DNA of 64,000 nucleotides from Triatoma infestans. Its lineage: Eukaryota > Arthropoda > Insecta > Hemiptera > Reduviidae. Positions 22,112 to 33,929 of this stretch are shown piece by piece. Each line of letters starts with the position of its first letter. The stretch's first letter is position 1. The notes under the pieces are model-generated. The model ran no database searches, had not been told where the DNA came from, and saw nothing but the letters and a program-made list of their open reading frames with translations. The translations under genes and the position numbers were made by a program. The stretch lies in assembly GCA_011037195.1 (NCBI GenBank), contig JAAEAF010006819.1, positions 1 through 64,000 of the forward strand. The letters are read 5' to 3'.

Positions 22112-23199
22112 TATATATACATAAACCAAACACACACGCATATATATACCATTCCCCAAAAACATTTGTTCGTAATGAGTGGGTCTCATAACATATATTT
22201 CTGATGAAAACTCAACTTCACGCAGTTTCTCTTGTAGCAAAGAGAAAGTAAAAAAAAAAAAAAATTGTGGGAAAAATTCACTTTCACGTAATGACAATAA
22301 TTACTACAATAATAATTAAGAACTTACACATGAAAACAAGTGGTGAGGAATTGTTATTATATCTGTTAGTTTTTAGGAGGAACTAAGTTTGTCATTGTGT
22401 CCTCATTGGAGTGGCAACATTGCAGCTCTATTGTCGAATCAATTGTTGTGCAATTTAGAAGTAAACCTAACGTCTCACAGTTCCTCCGGAATCATTTAAA
22501 ATTAATTTCGCAAAATTTCACACGATCGCTATATTTCCTCTTACATCCTAGTGAACTTCTCCCCCTTCTAGTAAAAGTTGGAAACATTTCATTTTGTTTT
22601 TCAAACTTTCTAAACAAATAAATTATATTTCATTTAAAAGTTTCAATAAAAATAAATTGTGAAAATGTTTTGTATCTTTATAAATTACATTTGAAGTTTA
22701 TAAAATATATAAAGCCAAATTTCTACTGTTGGAAATTGTCAAACAGTTGTTGAAGTAATTTGTAGTAAAAAGGGTGTATGAGTGTGAAAGTGGAATTGTT
22801 TTTGGATGTTATAGAAATGTGTGTTAGTATGTGAGTATGTTATATATGTGTTTGAAGGAAATTGATGTTAAGACTGTCAGTGTAAAAGAGAAAAGCACGT
22901 TTACTGCTATTAAACTTGGCTATAACTTTTGTTCTAAAACAATCGACCACTTTTTCTCTTACTTAAACGATGAGTGACGTTCACACACACACACACACAC
23001 ACTTCCTTCCTATATGTTTTGTAACATATCATAATATACACAATAACTGCAAGTTTATTAGAGATGTCCTTTCAAATTATTAACAATAACTAAAAAGAAA
23101 TTAAAAAAAAAAAAAAAAAAAATCTGAAAACTCAGTATTATTTTCATAAAAAGTCACTAGTATTGATTTACATCAGAATTAGGCTTGCGTCTGGAATCT
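22112..23199. other. AT-rich spacer with (CA)n
   Basis: Contains (CA)10 at 22983-23002 and an A tract at 23103-23122. No element recognised; short open frames are AT-driven. Confidence 0.5.
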
Positions 23200-23202
23200 A
23201 TA

Positions 23203-23420
23203 GGTGGTGGTCTAGTGGTTATGAGTATGGACTTCTAACTGGGAGGTCCCTAGTTCAAATCCCCGCGTATAACTGCTAAATTTTATATTCATTTAAAAAA
23301 TGTTATTTGTGAAGTAGGTGCTTCCGCCACTTTTACAACAACTAATTTGGTAGTTGGATAGTTAAGCCCCTCCAGGAAAAATAGAATAGATTCATATAAC
23401 CAATATAAATTAAAAAAAAA
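23203..23420 (+). mobile_element. SINE family 2, tRNA-derived
   Basis: Head resembles a tRNA gene: GGTGGTCTAGTGGTTATGAG (A box) and CTAGTTCAAATCCCCGCG (B box) 34 bases apart, with no acceptor-stem pairing. The unrelated body is GTAGGTGCTTCCGCC...TTGGTAGTTGGATAG and the 3' A tract at 23410-23424. A true tRNA gene is unlikely because the 3' acceptor strand is missing. Confidence 0.65.
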
Positions 23421-23424
23421 AAAA

Positions 23425-24623
23425 ATACCTTATAAGTAATTAATACTCTAACGGTGTCATTTAAATCAAACAAAAAACTAAAAACGGTCGTAAACGGACG
23501 AAATAAAAATTATGTCTTTCAATGAATATATCAATGAAAACTATATCTACCTTTAAAAAGGATAATTTTAACAAAAATAAATGTTAGAAGAAACTCATTT
23601 GTTATCACTGACATTACATTTATAACTTGTAATCATTATTTACTGAGAAATAGGCATGGATATCTAACAGATAATCAACCGTACTTGCTTTTTAACAATA
23701 CTTTGTATGCAAGCGTTCTACACTGGAAATAGTTTGAGTTAGAAAAAAGTGAAGGAAAGTTAGCTTCCACAAACTAATAGCACAGCCCAGGCAAACAAAT
23801 TTTGTTTCTTAAGCATCTGTCAGAAACTCCACGTCTCTTACAGGAACAAGATACACATTTTTTTTTTTTAATATATTGACTTTTCTCTTACAAATATATA
23901 AGGAAACTTTAATAAATAGTTCAAAAAATTGTATATTACATCTATATTTCACAATACTGTAATAGTAATAATTCCAAATTTCATTCTTATGATTAAACGT
24001 AATGTTATTTTACTACTGACTTTTCTAATACTTCAATTAATGACATAACCTGTGGCGAGTCTTTTTTATTATTCCGGCTAACACTGTAAACTAATGCCGT
24101 TAAATATTTTTCCATATACTCCGAATGATCTTTTATTCAACTTTCTAAATCATCCTGTAGTTGATAATAGGCCATAACATGCATTTCTATCTATTCACAA
24201 TGTGGTATCTGACATAAAGAACATCATTTCTAAAATTTGGAAATTAACTCTATTTTTTTAGACTTGAAATTGGCATCAACTCAGAGAAATGTGGCATTAA
24301 TTCTTTCCTCAAATAGGATGTTTTTATTGTGTTATGAGCAATAAAATTACATCTACTATTCTGTTTAAGCAATACTGAAGTTTATTAATTTATTAATCAT
24401 TAAACATCTTTATAAGCTATAATCAATTACTTAAGAAATTTGCTTCAAAGATATGTTTATATCTCTAATGTGCATTTCTTTACAAAATAAAATTAATAAA
24501 AATAATATTCCCTAAAGGTCATAAACTATTATTAAAGGCTACACAAACTTGGCAACATTAACTGACCAAAAAAAAAAACAGAAATATAATCAATTTATTT
24601 AAATATTAAATCTGAAAATATTT
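23425..24623. other. AT-rich spacer
   Basis: No recognisable element or coding region. Confidence 0.5.
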
Positions 24624-25611
24624 TGTAAGGAATAGGGACAAATTACTTTTTATGAATCGTCTAAACTTGTTGGATGAAACACAATGAAAGTTGTGAAGGC
24701 CCAGTTTACCTTTAATTTCTTTCCACCTGAAATATCCAGTAGGCTTTGTTTTTTTAAACAACAAGAACTTAGCAATTCACTAAGTAAGAGGAACTGAGAA
24801 ATTCTCTCTCTTTTGTTCGGGTTGGCTGTTGTTATAAGAACTGTTGTGGATGGTGTTGTGGAATGGGCGGAGAGGGAGTTGCTAGAAAAAATAAACAGGC
24901 CAGTAGTATAAAACTGGAGAAGGGGAATTGTTTTTGAAGTGGTTGTAAGAAGGCCGCCGTTTCTCTGAAGTTTTAGTAGAGTGAAATGGAGTATTTGGTA
25001 AGATAAAGTTTTTGATAAATGTTAAACTTCATTGGCTATGTTAGAGGTTACAGGATGTTTACAAATGTAAGGAACGTTGTTGAAAAGAGAATAGACTATT
25101 CTGATTGGTCAAAACACTTTTCAGAGTTATACCACCTCTAACTCCTTCTAAAACTTTACCAAACTGTTTAATAATGGTCAATGAAATTAATTAGTGGTTT
25201 AGTCTGAGTAGCCCTAAACTTCTGATTAAGGGGCTACTAATGGATTTACTTGACCCATGGCGGAGTATGACTTTCAAGTGTAGAGGAGAGAGAAATAGGA
25301 AGAGAGAGTGTCTCAGTAGTACCACAAGCAAAAACCCTTTTGCCTAAACCTACCCCATCCTAGCCAACTAACCAACCAAACTCAACACTCCACACTTTGT
25401 CACCGGTCGTAGAGACGCCAGCCGAGAAGCGAGGGCTAGCCACAGATTTATCGGTCCAAGTTTTAAGTGAAAGCTTGTGAGAGTAACAGTGTATCACAAG
25501 TTAGCCTCCAGCTGAAGCCAAACAATTCATACGATTGCTTTCTGTCACATGAATCAAACCTCTGTCCTCATGGTCCCTGACTTTTCTATTATCTCCTAAT
25601 AATTTCTTACA
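24624..25611 (+). mobile_element. Candidate solo LTR, ~988 bp
   Basis: Begins TGTAAGGAATAGGG and ends AATTTCTTACA, giving TG...CA with a short terminal inversion (TGTAAG/CTTACA). A TATA-like AGTATAAAACTG lies at about 24905. Flanking target duplication is not clean (ATTT versus TTTT), so the call rests on termini and higher complexity than the flanks. Confidence 0.4.
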
Positions 25612-25634
25612 TTTTGAAAAAGACATCGATTACT

Positions 25635-26420
25635 ATACCAATGGGTCGGAGGAATATCAAGTACTCCACCCTTAATATGTTACTTGGAAAGAGTGTGTGT
25701 GTGTGTGTGTATGTGTGTGTGCGGTTGCGTGTTTGTAAGAGTGTATTATATTATTTGCATGTATATATTTTATTTATTACGGATGTCTGTATTTATTTGG
25801 ATGAAAGTATTTATTGGAGAGATTGTTTAGGAATAATGTACTATTTAGAATTAGAATCCTTAGTTTGAATGTTAGTTATGATTGAGTGTGGGGGGACCAA
25901 TACCGGCCAGGGGTGGCAACTTTTGGTCGTGTGGGAAGTCTTCCTGCACTGTCTTAATATTGGGAGCCACTATCTCTTGGAGGGGTGGGTCTGAGCCGGG
26001 ATTGGCTAACCCGTCACGCGTGAATGTGAGAGTGAATCTTGTGTAAATAGTGTACAAATTTAATTTAGGTTTAGGAATTAGGGGTGCGAGGAATATCGAG
26101 TACTCCACCCCGAGTACTTTTTATTTTAGTTGTGGAAAATTGTTTGAATGAATGTATTTATTGGGATGTGAGTATTTAATGGTATGAGAGTTGAAGATGA
26201 GGTGAATGCAACTAAGCGTGAGACTGTATGAATGTAATGACTGATAGGAGGTTTATTAATGAGTATCCTTATAAACAAGGTATAAATGATAGAAAAGTAA
26301 TAAAGGTGCTGTAGCTGGATGTTTGGAGGTGGGTTATGTTGGATATTTGATGATAAATTTTTCTCATTCATAGACTAATATAATGGCTACGGCCTAACAG
26401 CTAATGCCAAAATAAAAAAA
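25635..26420 (+). mobile_element. LINE 3' UTR, two partial units (I-like family)
   Basis: The motif GAGGAATATC(A/G)AGTACTCCACC occurs twice (25650 and 26089). Between and around are the CAGGGGTGGCAAC, GGGAGCCACT, GGGATTGGCTAACCCG and CACGCGTG landmarks shared with 7601-8268, and GTATTTATTGGGATG-type repeats (25790-25820, 26153-26175). A (GT)n run lies at 25690-25722. The end is GGCCTAACAGCTAATGCC followed by a short A-rich tail near 26405. Confidence 0.65.
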
Positions 26421-26724
26421 ATACTATACCAATACTTTACACACAAAAAAAATGTTTTGCTTTTCTAAATAATTATAATAATTCAGGACCACGATAGATG
26501 TGTGGGGGGAGGCGCGGACAGCAAAGCTACTCGTAAGTTGTACTGTGCTACTAGGTTTGAATTCACGGTCTTGGCCTTGGAGTTTAATTTTAATACTATA
26601 AGAGAGATTCGCAGTAAAGCATGCTGCTCTATGCCAAGACATTGATCAGCATTTAGACATAAAGACAGCCTGAAAAATAGACATTACTTTACTTTATATA
26701 AATTCTAACTTTATTGTTATTGTT

Positions 26725-26911
26725 TTGTTTTTTTAATTTGAGGTGCGTCCACATCTATGGTCATTAGCGCCCGGACACTTCTCAGTGCACTGCAGGCCTC
26801 CAGACAGTGTTCTCTCGTTACAGACACAACACTGTCCATCAAGAGCAGTAAGCTGTAGAGGCTTTCCGCGTGGGAGTCCAACGCGCTAACCACTTAGCTA
26901 ATCCCTCCCCT
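26725..26911 (-). mobile_element. SINE family 1 with perfect 15-bp target duplication
   Basis: Minus copy from the tail (GGGCGCTAATGACCATAGAT...ACGCACCTCAAATT on the minus strand) to the head (GGGGAGGGATTAGCTAAGTG). It is flanked by TTTATTGTTATTGTT at 26710-26724 and 26912-26926, a perfect 15-bp duplication typical of LINE-machinery insertion. The B-box region is deleted. Confidence 0.9.
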
Positions 26912-26926
26912 TTTATTGTTATTGTT

Positions 26927-28444
26927 GTTAACAGAAGGTATTCTAATATTAAAAGTAATTCAAAAATTATTTCCGATTTAAAGCACTTCCACATAACATT
27001 CCACAATGTTCATGATTTTATAGATTTCTAAAAAAACTAGGCAATTAATTACTAGCTTTTCAGATGTCCAGCGGAAAAATACATACTTTCTCATATACAT
27101 ATCTTACAATAAGAGAAAATATTACAATTTACTTGGAGTAAGAGAAAGTAGAAATAAAACTAGAATATTAAAGAAGAAATAACACAGATTAGAACCGCAG
27201 TAACAGCATATTTCATATTTTATGAAACAAATAGATTAAAAGTGAAAGGAATTGACAAAAATCTGAAAAAAATTGGCTAGAAGTGTTTGAATGTTTGGGG
27301 GGGGGATTTCTTAAGTTTTCTTTCTACTTTTGTAGGGCTTTTAATAAACCGTTTTCAATTTTGTTCCAACATCTGAACCATTATGTGAGCAAAATGTTTT
27401 GAGAAAATTGCAAAAAAAAAAAAAAAAAAAAAAAGAATCTGAATAATGAATTACCCTGTCGTTTTCATTTATTATTACCATATCATTGTGATATTGTTAT
27501 TGAACATATAAATTCAGAGTGTATGATGATACATTCAAAAAGGGAAGAAAAAAACATTATTAACCCAAGAAAAATGTTATAACCTATATCTACCCTGGAT
27601 AACTCAACTAAAAAAAAAAACTCTACATCCCCTTCCACATTAGGAAAATAAAGTTGATAATAAAATTGAGGGAATTTTATGTAGGGTACTATATTTTCAA
27701 TTAAAAATTATTTGCAAATTCTGATCTTTATTTTTAAAATTTTAATATTGGGGCTCTGTTATTCAAAAAATTTAATATGTGAAAAGAATCACTAAAAAAA
27801 AAAAAAAAAAAAAAAATGAAAAATATTTGATATTAATAATAAAATAACAAGATATTTTACAAAAATAATATACATTGGCGAAACACTAAATATATGAGAA
27901 AGGTAAATTTTACCGATGCAATCTAAAGAAAACAACAAAGTACATGGGGCTTTCCTTTGTACACACACAAAAAGAAGTAGCTCTCACTATTTACCTTTTT
28001 CTTACCCTTCAATATAAATATTTCTTTTTCCTTTTTTTAGGTTCCACTTTGTCGGTAAACGGTTATATTTCAAGGAGGAAAAGTCTAAAAAGAAATATCT
28101 ATCCTCATATCTCAGTTTCTTCTTTTCTTTTTTTTTCAGTAAAATACACATTCCATAGTCACAATAAACTTATCTGAAAGAAACTTTATAGTACGACTGT
28201 CAGCCAATCGTTCTTGCTTGATGGATGCTATTAATAATAAAAAAAGAATTCCATTTCCTTCTACTTAAATATCTTAAACAGATTTATAGGAATTATATGG
28301 AAATTGTACTCAATAAGATCTTCGTACATGTGAAATTGTATTAGGTAGTTCTTTACTTCATAGAGAAGGTATTCCATATTGATGGAATAACCTATGCATT
28401 AAACGCTAACTCCTACACAGAATAAATGGTTACATTAATCTGAT
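26927..28444. other. AT-rich spacer with A tracts
   Basis: Long A tracts at about 27411-27434 and 27793-27816. No element recognised. Confidence 0.5.
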
Positions 28445-29011
28445 TGTAATGGAATCGTTTGATGTGTGATTCCTGGAGTAGCAGATGTCTTGAAGAGGGC
28501 GGAAGTTAGTTGAGAGATTTTGGGAAGTTAGTGCTCGAATAATTAAACGGTTTATATAAAAATAACTAGAATTGAACAATAATGCACAACTAAGAGAATG
28601 ATAAGTTTGAATATAACTGTGTATAGTAAATTGCCGCTTGTGTATAAAGACGTGCTCGTTTGGCCGTAGATGATATAATAATCCTCTCGTCGTATATGAT
28701 AGAGTTTATATATTACTGTTGTTCACACTCACACCAAGACATCTGTCCTAGTGTGCGACCTTCGTAGTTTAGTGACCTTATTCAGGTCAGTTCAGTGGCC
28801 AACCTTATCGCGGTGCTTGCTTATTGATGTAAGTATTGATGAAAAGGCTTTGTTGTTTGTTTGGTTGGCCGCTGCTGTCGGCGGCCAACTAGGTTGCTGT
28901 TTTATTACTGCCACCCTTTGTTAAGATAGCAGCTGGCTGGAACCACTAGTTGTAAATTATTATTTCTTTGGTGTACTTTGCCGATGTCAATGACTTTGCC
29001 ATGTCATTACA
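28445..29011 (+). mobile_element. Solo LTR, subfamily 1 (567 bp)
   Basis: TGTAATGGAATCGTTTGATG ... TGCCATGTCATTACA with identical 4-bp TGAT on both sides (28441-28444 and 29012-29015). Closely matches the 665-bp copy at 41700-42364, from which it differs mainly by a ~100-bp internal deletion near 28560. TG...CA ends and a 4-bp duplication indicate an LTR retrotransposon (Ty3-like integrases commonly give this size). Confidence 0.88.
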
Positions 29012-29575
29012 TGATCCACGTTGTCAATGTAAACAACAAGATTTTAATTGAAGTAAACACAATATTCTGAGAGAAATATTTCAATAAAACAAGATTGCTC
29101 AACGATATTGAGTTGCTAATCGACACAGCGTACCGATCAATTGTCAGACATATGTTTAAACCGAGTTGGTTATAGTGTAAAGTATATAATAATAATAATT
29201 TCAGGGACCTCATAGGTGACTGAAACTATTCAGGATGTTAGAATGCCGTATAAATCAGCAAAAACATAAATAAATACGTATATAGAACATTTTCATCCGT
29301 GCTAATACTGGGATATTATGCCCACGGAGTCCACAATAACACCCTCTACAATCGGAAGCAAGTCATCGCGGGTGATGCCAACGTTGCCTAAAAAGTTTGG
29401 TTTATTTTATAAGTTATATAGCCAATTGTTATTTTCAAAATTAACTTGAAACCCAATCTAAGTTGAGTCAAATCCCTTAAATAAGTGTATATCATATGTT
29501 AAGTATGCTTGAGGTGGCTGATTTTTTATGTAAACTGAACAATATATAATTAAAATTAGACTGTTTCTTTTATTT
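29012..29575. other. Spacer
   Basis: AT-rich sequence; nothing recognised. Confidence 0.5.
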
Positions 29576-29635
29576 TTGTTTTTAATTTTATGGCGCGTCA
29601 ACATCCTATGGTCATTGGCGCCTGGACTTTACTCG
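29576..29635 (-). mobile_element. SINE family 1 / LINE tail fragment
   Basis: Minus strand reads CAGGCGCCAATGACCATAGG, ATGTTGACGCGCCATAAAAT: only the 3' tail shared by the SINE and the LINE. Which of the two it came from cannot be decided. Confidence 0.6.
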
Positions 29636-29949
29636 TACCCGCTTTACTTTGTCCTAGTCAAGTTCTCCCAAATGGTTTCTGTAGCCAAATAAAATTTTTT
29701 GGACCTTTCTTTTTAAATAAATTGAAATCAATACAATTCAATATATTCAATAACTGAGTAATCAAGTTAAATTAAACATTGGCACTTTTATGCTGCTTAC
29801 ATAGTTTTAGTAAACAGAGAGAGGTTACCTATCGGGGGGGGGGGACATACTTTTCAATTTAAATAACCAGTTAATGGCTAGCTTTAATATAATTATACTT
29901 CATGTTATGAAGTAGTTGTAAAACTACAAAAAAGTTGTAGGAGTGTGTA

Positions 29950-30095
29950 AAACTGAATTTGCTCTGTGCAAGTCTGTGTTGTCACACTGTCTGAAAAACG
30001 CACCCTGAAGATGGGCGAACGCCCGAAACCGGTCGATGACCACAAAATGAAGCAGGCTACCATGGAAAATGTCTCTGATACATTAATAATACTGT
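29950..30095 (+). mobile_element. Penelope-type repeat unit containing a hammerhead ribozyme motif
   Basis: About 140 bp alignable with the reverse complement of 42950-43100: TTTGCTCTGTGCAAGTCTGT at 29959, then the ribozyme core, then GACCACAAAATGAAGCAGGC and AAAATGTCTCTGATAC. Such conserved hammerhead-bearing units are known as part of Penelope-like element terminal repeats. Confidence 0.7.
30001..30038 (+). ncRNA. Hammerhead ribozyme motif (variant N7)
   Basis: CTGAAGA (30005-30011; position 7 of the core may be any base), stem II TGGGC-GAAC-GCCC, GAAA (30025-30028), then CCGG and TC, with cleavage expected after GGTC at 30034. Stem I is weak here: CACC upstream against GATG downstream pairs at three of four positions. 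Stem III is the self-complementary ACCGGT, so activity would need dimerisation. Confidence 0.7.
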
Positions 30096-31320
30096 AAAAT
30101 GCAGAATAATAATAACAAACACAAAAAACAAAAAAAAAACAAAAAATGTCAAAACAATAATAATGAACTTACATATATAGTCATGAAGATATGGAGAAAG
30201 AATTTTTAAACATACATATTTGTTATATCGCTGAAACAAAAAAAAAAAGAAAATTAAAAGTTACCAGTTTCTTGTCTTAAATTATCTACAGAAATGAAAG
30301 TGGGTTGAATAGGCGTTAAGTGAATGGGATTTGAGGAAAGTTTTGGTAGTAGGGTAGGTGAAAGGGAATACTAGAAGGTCATGTTTTGAAAAAAAAAACC
30401 GTTACACAACGCAAACATATTATTAGTGTCATTACGAAAATTAACAGAAAATTTATTTTTATTGATATTTATTATTTCTAATATATTTTTTTTTCTCCTG
30501 TTAGTATTTTTGTTTTAGAAAAATCAAATTTATAATTTTTTCCCTCCCCTAAAATGTTTCGTCAGTGCAGTAATGTTGTCTTTGTCATTTTTATTTTTGC
30601 AGTCGTATTCATGTTGGTACATTCTAGTTTTTTTATGTATTGTGATCTTGACCAACATAAACAGCTGGGCATTGTGCATAGTCTATCTGGTAAACGAAGT
30701 CAAATTATTATACTTTTAATATGAGAATAAGAGAGAGTAAAAATTACCAAATAAATTTAATAAAAACTAAGAACCGCAATAATGTTTTTAATATATATAT
30801 TATATAATTCTTTGCAATTCTTGTAAAAAATAATTCTCTGATTATTAATTTTTTGTTTTTATCTTTTATTTCGTGCCAAAATAATAAATTTATTTTGTTA
30901 TAAATAAAAGTAATTTATTTTCTTCTAATAGTGGTAATATTTTCCAGACTGAAAGGTAATAATATCTTTATCAAACTTCTGTCGTTTATCGAAGAGCATT
31001 GGTTTCAGTTTAGTAAATGTGGTAAAAAAAAAAAAAAAGTATGGTACAAATAATAGGTAATTTATTGTAAAAGTTTGAGAAATTTTTTTCTCAATATAGA
31101 TATTTTGTGTGTATTCTGTTTGGTGTATTAGTAGGTAAGTTTTGGCAGAGATAAAATTCTGGCGCACTTGGATGAAAGTGGTTAACTAAGACTGCAAGGA
31201 AATATATATATATTCTTTGTGTTCTCTTAGTTTGAAGGAAATGGTTTCACCAAATTATATTCACCTACAACCATGTACCTCTTAAATCCGCAAAAAAAAA
31301 AACAAAAATTATACAGACAA

Positions 31321-31357
<37 letters not shown>

Positions 31358-31865
31358 AGAGTATGGCAGCAATAAAAAGGTTGCCTTCAGAAATCCCTGT
31401 ATTTTAACTACAGGAAACCACACTAAAACATGAACCCCTAACGTTGCCAACCAAAAATTTACACTCTACTACCAGTATCTGTCGGCTATTTTTCTCTTGT
31501 TAATAGCTCACTACCATGGTGGACAAACGGCCTCACAAACAAGTCTTAGTAAAGTTATGTGTTACATAAAGTTCTAGGACCCATTCACAGCCTATTAACT
31601 TATTTACATTTATTTTTTAACTTAAAGGTCATATTCATTTTTTTTTTTTTTTTTTTAACTGAATATAACGCTAATAAAACGTACACTTTTTTTTTATAAA
31701 CAATCAATATTTACATTTTTTACAATTAATACTTGCCCAGCAGTCTAAAGCAAGTAATATCTAAATTTGAAAAGAAATCCTTATCAGATCTGCTGAAAAG
31801 TTTGCACAAATTATTAAGTTTATTTTACTCTAGTTTTTAAACTTTGAATTATTCTATCCAAAGAT

Positions 31866-31897
<32 letters not shown>

Positions 31898-31996
31898 ACA
31901 CATCATATCACGTTACTCCTCCAAACCACTAAGAAGTGAAAATAAATGCTGAACCAATTTTGTTAATTCCCTCACAAAATTATTAGAGTTGTGAGA
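30096..31996. other. AT-rich spacer with microsatellites
   Basis: (CA)/(CG) microsatellite at 31321-31357, T tract at 31639-31656, (CA)n at 31866-31904. No gene or element recognised. Confidence 0.5.
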
Positions 31997-32323
31997 AATA
32001 ATGGAGTTGTTGGGGAGAGAAATTAGGTTTGATTGAATGAACAAGATATGGAGACACTAATACAATGTAGCTAAGTTTACACTAACTGCATTGGACTTTA
32101 TAATGAAAATGATAGAATGAATGGTGTGAGTAAAGATATGACACGATGCGTGTACAGTTGATGGTTGTATCTGATAGATATCCTCTAGATAGATTCCCAC
32201 TGGTTTATATACACAGGTTCTCCCACTCTAGCCTGCCTCAGTCAGAGAGTAGTCTCTGTTAACCAGAGAGAGGAGCCTCTCTTCTCTCTGCTGTGGTTGC
32301 ATTATCTTTGCGGTACCATTACA
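31997..32323 (-). mobile_element. Solo LTR-like element, subfamily 3
   Basis: Plus-strand ends are AATAATGGAGTTGTTGGGGA and GCGGTACCATTACA, flanked by GAGA (31993-31996 and 32324-32327). On the minus strand it carries GAGTGGGAGAACCTGTGTAT followed by ATAAACCAGTGGGAATC: a TATA-type promoter region as in the copies at 34936, 53228 and 55219. Confidence 0.8.
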
Positions 32324-32327
32324 GAGA

Positions 32328-33614
32328 TAATTAGGGTTGTGTTTCAGATGTAGAATCTATTTTATTCAATACTCGGATCGTTTTATGGCTACTTGGATAT
32401 TCGATAATGATAATGTAATGTCGTGAAGATGTTTATGAAGGCCATGATGGCCGTAAAGTGGCAGTATCTTACTTGTGTTTTTTTTTGGGGGGGGGCTGTA
32501 TTAATCATGAGAGTGCTCCATCTTCTGCAAAAATCTAATAAATCCTGAATAATGTTTGAGTTGAGGCCGGGTCCATGATTTGGTATTATGAACTTATCGT
32601 TCTCTTTCAGTCCTCAATCGCCTTTTCAGATTTGTACATTTGCAAGAAATCTACGTATTGCATGGATAAAATTTTTTTTCAATTGAAATGGAGAAGAAAG
32701 AAAATTGCTTAAAAAGAAACAACAGTTGCCTTTGAACTGGGAAAGAATAATATAAGATGGAATATTTAGATGAAAATGGTTTGGTAAGGGACAATAAGAC
32801 ATTTCTTAAACCAAATACTGCAATACTGTTGCTTCAGCAATAGTTCAGTGAATCGGGAGACTTTGACCACGTTATCTACAGCCAATCACATGCGAGTAGT
32901 AGGGAAGATGTTTAGGCTCTTCCCTTACAAGATTTAAAATGAAGGGAAATCTCACCCTTCAACCTCGTAACGAAACTCTGCGAATTTTGGCAGCTTGTTA
33001 AAAAAACCTCCATCAATTCTTACTCTGAAGAAGCTTATACACTATGGAAGAACGTCTGTTTATTCACAGTATAGAGTAGGTGTCAACCGAATACTTAGCT
33101 AGTTTGCAAAATTAGATGGCCCAGGAAGTCAAAAGAATCCAACCTTTTTGCTTCGCCAGTTTCATTTTGCAGTTCCTAGAAGGCCTGGCATCTTGAACTG
33201 CCGAATTCAGGCATTATTTACCGTTCATATGCTTTTCACTCCTAGTTGTACGGCAGATTTCCACTGGATACAGCCATGTTGTATAAAGTAGGGTTTTGGA
33301 TCATACAGAAACGTACATTTTTGAGGAAAATGTAAATTAAGAGAAAATTGCCAAATGATCCCCCAAAAAATTCATTTTTCATCTAATAGTCTATCGCGAT
33401 TTATTACCCACTTTTCCATGTATTCTATTTAATTTGTAAATCTAAAAAAATAGGCTGAAAGTTGAACCCATTTAATTTAACTATAATACTGTAACTATTA
33501 ACTATAATAGTGTAGCCCTTAGTGTAGCTGATCAAACTGCTTTATTAATTTTAACTTTGCAACAATCGCTTTAATATTGTTTTAAAAAAAATTAAATAAT
33601 TCATTCTTTACATA
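32328..33614. other. Spacer, no gene recognised
   Basis: 32870-33300 is less AT-rich than its surroundings and may be an old transposon, but all frames are broken and no motif was recognised. Confidence 0.4.
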
Positions 33615-33925
33615 TAATAATGGGTTCGTGAAGGTGAAAAAATGGTTTGGTTTAAATGAATAAACTAGAAGTGAAGTTGAATATAAAAACAATACTGACT
33701 GCCTGGACTTTACACTAAAATATATAAAATGGTAGTGAGAGGTAAAAAGAAAGGTTGATGAAGCTTTGTGACTGCTGTATAAACTCTGCTGCAAGACTGT
33801 CAGTAGACTCCCTCCTATAGCTGACACAGTTTCTCCCACTCTAGTCTGGCCTAAACTAGAGAGTGATCCTGTCATTTTTGTTTCTCTCTCTTTGCTATGG
33901 ATCTCTCTCTTTGGATCCTATTACA
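33615..33925 (-). mobile_element. Solo LTR-like element, subfamily 2
   Basis: Left TAATAATGGGTTCGTGAAGG, right GGATCCTATTACA, flanked by CATA (33611-33614 and 33926-33929; shifting the left end by one base gives CATAT on both sides). Shares ATGGTTTGGTTTAAATGAAT and CCTGGACTTTACAC with relatives. Its 3' LTR end on the minus strand is the sequence found at the right end of the exon-carrying insertion at 58614. Confidence 0.8.
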
Positions 33926-33929
33926 CATA

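Noticed and set aside
23203..23272. A tRNA gene
   Set aside because: A and B boxes are present but the 3' acceptor strand does not pair with the 5' strand and a SINE-like body and A tract follow.
25872..26371. Minus-strand frames with proline-rich translations
   Set aside because: They run antisense through a LINE 3' UTR defined by its similarity to 7601-8268; no domain or codon signal.
31997..32323. Calling subfamily 3 a MITE outright
   Set aside because: TG...(T/C)A ends, TATA box and 4-5 bp duplications fit LTRs better, though inverted ends in some copies keep the alternative open.
32870..33300. A transposase pseudogene in a less AT-rich patch
   Set aside because: All six frames were inspected for transposase, RT and helicase motifs and none was convincing.
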